The translations under genes and the position numbers were made by a program. Under the pieces are notes generated by a model. It saw only the letters and a program-made list of their open reading frames with translations, had not been told where the DNA came from and searched no databases. Positions 61,303 to 64,000 of a stretch of DNA of 64,000 bases are shown here, one piece after another; the first letter of the stretch is position 1; each line of letters opens with the position of its first letter. The DNA comes from Eulemur rufifrons (Eukaryota > Chordata > Mammalia > Primates > Lemuridae), in contig NC_090985.1 in the NCBI RefSeq assembly GCF_041146395.1, positions 1,897,501-1,961,500 on the forward strand. The letters run 5' to 3'.

Positions 61303-64000
61303 GAGTTTGGGTGCAGCCTCAGCTGAGGGCCTGGCCTTGGCTCCAATCTGCAAGGTGGTTTCTGGACCACCCGGGGCTCTCCCACAAGCAGGAGGGCGCG
61401 TATGTTCTTCCTGGGGGGTGGGACGTCCGTCTTCGAGTTTCCTGTCATTTTCCCAACTCAGCTGTGAACACTGAGCCTGTTCTTGCAGCCCTCGGACCTC
61501 TTTCCCGCCCACTGGCGCCGCGTGACTGGGATGAGCATCCCGCCCTACTGGCAAGGGGGTTTCGTCACACGTGTTCCCCAGGACACGCCGTCGCCACTGA
61601 GACCAACATCGCTGCGGTCGGAGGATACTGGTGAGAGTCCTCGGCTTCCCCCCTGCGCCCCCGGCCCCTCACTCCCCCACCCACACCGCTCGGGGGACAC
61701 AGGGGCGGGTTGGGATTTAGTGGCTTCAGTCCGGCATCTTCCTTCTTTCCCCGTTATCCCCACTTTTGGAAGTTTGCGTTTTCCCAGGTTAAGGAAGGCT
61801 GAGATTGTAGAAGTCAGGGTGGGGGCAACACGTATCATAGATGGTTTTCTCGGTGGGGCTGTTCCCGGGATCCGTCTAGAATCAGAGACGGAAAGCTGGC
61901 TTGCAGGGTGATGGACAGCAAAGACTTTCAGTCTTCCTATAACCACCTGAAAGATTTTCTTAGGTTAAATTTCGGCCTTCTGAATTCTTGGTATGTTGTC
62001 AAAAGTGATTCGGCTGCGTAGACTCGTGCCTGGGTGAGCGAGGATTCACGCCCCTGCGAGGGGGAAGGGCAGTAAGGCAACGGCGTGTTTGTCAGCCCAG
62101 ACCTCGTGCTGCTGGGGACTCGACAGCCGGGAGTGCAGTTGGAGGACCTCGTTTTCAGGGGGCCGTGGCGTGAGACGTGGCTGTGGTGGAGGGGACATCT
62201 ATTGCTCAGTGCTTGTCCTTGTTCCATGGTGACAGCACTTACCCCCGGCCAAAAGGATGCTCAGTGACTCAGGCAGGGAAATCAAAGTCCTCTTCTGGGA
62301 TTTTTCACGCGGGAGCTGGGAGGAAGAGCCGGCTTTTCTCAATGCCTGGGTGCTGGGGGCGGGGACGGTGCAAGCCGTGGCCCCTGAAAGGCAGAGAGAG
62401 CTCAGGGTTCCGGTAATTTCTGAAGCTGGCCCCATCCCTGCCTTTCCCACAATTTGGTTGCTGAGCTGATAAATTCCTCTCTCTACTAAACGCACTTGAC
62501 GTGGATTCGGAGAGCGTGCAGGGCCTCCCGACTCCTGGGAGGCTGATCCGCTCCTCGGGGATCGGATGCAAACGGCCCTTTAACTGTGACTGCACCTGTC
62601 ACCTTGGCCCGCACCTCTGAGTCCTGCAGAATTTAAGCCTTTGCTTTGTCATGGAAGGTTTTAGAGCAGATTCTCTGAATTAGAATTTCGGCGTGACTCA
62701 TTGCTTCAGTGACTGTGGTCTCTATTTTTAATTTTCGATATTTGACTTTTACAAAAACGGTTCTTAAAGTGGATGCTTGTGAGAATCAGGTATCAGAAGG
62801 AGGGATTCATTCAGAGTTCCCTGGCCGGGAAGGCTGTCCCCAGAGTGTGCGTGTGGCTGTGTGTCAGGCTGCTGTGGGCAGGAGAGCGAGGAAGGACCCT
62901 CTTCTCAGAGCCGCTGCTGGTCCTCCGCGCCGGCCGGGGCTTGGCACCCTGCGGCTCCCTCCACGGCACTGCACTTTACTTGGGACCCCCCCAGACCCCA
63001 CACCCTGTGGACGGGGACAGGGCTCGTGCCCTCACCAGCGGCTTCCAGAGCCTTGTGGGGGGTGTGTGGATGCGGCACCACCTGACAGACGCCCTCTAAC
63101 TGGGGGGCCCAGGAAGAGAGTCTCCCCGCTGCCTGATTCTCCTGACCTGCTTCCCGGCACGTGGGCCTTGGTCAGCGGTGGGGAAGCAGGCACTGATCGC
63201 AGGACAGTCTGAGCAATTTGGGGACAGTGGAGTGTCACACAGGCTCTCGTCTGTATCATTTGGGTCTATTTTTATCTTATCTCATTCTAAAAATATGCAA
63301 CTGTTAGTAGCAACTCCCATTTCGAATACCTACGATGTGCTGTTACCTACGTCACTATCCGTTGCTCTCCCCACTGCAGCCCTAAAGAGATGTGTTTATC
63401 ACCCTTGTTCTGCAGCTGGAGGGATGGGGCTCAGAGCTGCAGGTGACTTGCCCAGAGTCTCGTTCTGGGAAATGGCAGGGTGGGGGCTCGAACCAGGCGT
63501 CTGTTCCTCCCCTGCGCCCGCTGTGCTCTTCCCGGGGTCCCTCCCCGTGGCTCGCGTAGCACCCGGGCGGGGCCCACCCCCACCCACCCCAACCCAGGGA
63601 AGCCAGATGCTCCAGCACCGGTAGCTTTTCGCAGGCGAGGCCGGCGGGCAGCCAGGGCTGAGGCCCGGTGCATAACGCCGTGTCGTGCCACTGTCCTCAG
63701 AGCCCTTTCCGGTCTCTCAGAAGTTATCCTCGTCCTCTCTCTCCTCCTCACACCCTACGTCCCAGCCCTCAGCGTTTCCTGCTGGTCTCACCTTCAAAAT
63801 GTGCCCCAAATCCACCGCTGCTCGCGGCCTGCACTGCGGCCACCCCGCGCACCCCCAGCACGCACCGTCGATCACCCCCTTTCTGATCTTCCAGCTTCTG
63901 TCCTCGCTCCCTACGGTCCGTTGTCAACACGACAGCCAGGCGATTCTTGTGATACACGTCAGATATGTCATTCCTCGCTTAAAACCCTCTGACGGCTCCC
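61303..64000. other. Intergenic stretch to window end
   Basis: GC-rich mixed DNA. A MIR-like reverse fragment occurs at about 63,330-63,510 ('cttgttctgcagctggaggg', 'ggtgacttgcccagagtctc'). No exon, RNA gene or other repeat is recognised. Confidence 0.4.

Overview
This is a mammalian nuclear window, almost certainly from a primate and probably a strepsirrhine (lemur/loris group). It is full of dimeric Alu elements, which are primate-specific. Several carry the arm sequence 'cctgagcaagagcgagac', which I associate with strepsirrhine Alus. The order MESD (minus strand) then TLNRD1 (plus strand) matches the MESDC2-MESDC1 neighbourhood of human 15q25. There is no sign of prokaryotic gene organisation, and most long open frames here are repeat or CpG-island artefacts.

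Layout. 1-12,000: flank beyond the 3' end of MESD, with an L1 fragment, a CA/CG array that could form Z-DNA, a 3.3 kb minisatellite of about 68 units of 48 bp (2451-5742), a perfect CTCF core motif, an old DNA-transposon-like repeat, Alus and a CpG-dense patch of unknown origin. 12,017-21,057: MESD on the minus strand, three coding exons with consensus splice sites, encoding a complete 230-residue ER chaperone with a C-terminal REDL signal. Its promoter is a CpG island with repeated GC boxes, and its start codon lies in a perfect TISU/YY1 element. 21,480-28,000: spacer between the two divergently transcribed genes (nested SINEs, L1, a MaLR LTR, a tiny retro-insert with a perfect target duplication). 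28,030-33,780: TLNRD1 on the plus strand. It has a CpG-island promoter, a long GC-rich leader with several upstream ORFs, one intronless 363-codon frame, and an AT-rich 3' UTR with AU-rich elements and candidate poly(A) signals. 33,780-64,000: intergenic DNA with Alu, MIR, L2, L1 and MaLR copies, microsatellites, a G-quadruplex tract and a second small minisatellite. I found no convincing exon there.

The two genes act separately. MESD folds LDL-receptor-family proteins such as the Wnt co-receptors LRP5/6 in the ER. TLNRD1 is a cytoplasmic talin-rod-like actin-bundling protein. Their linkage is syntenic rather than operon-like. I see no clearly new multi-gene system. The most unusual objects are the 48-bp minisatellite, the trimeric Alu with one clean target duplication, the 58-bp retro-insert and the CpG-dense patch at 10.06-10.32 kb.
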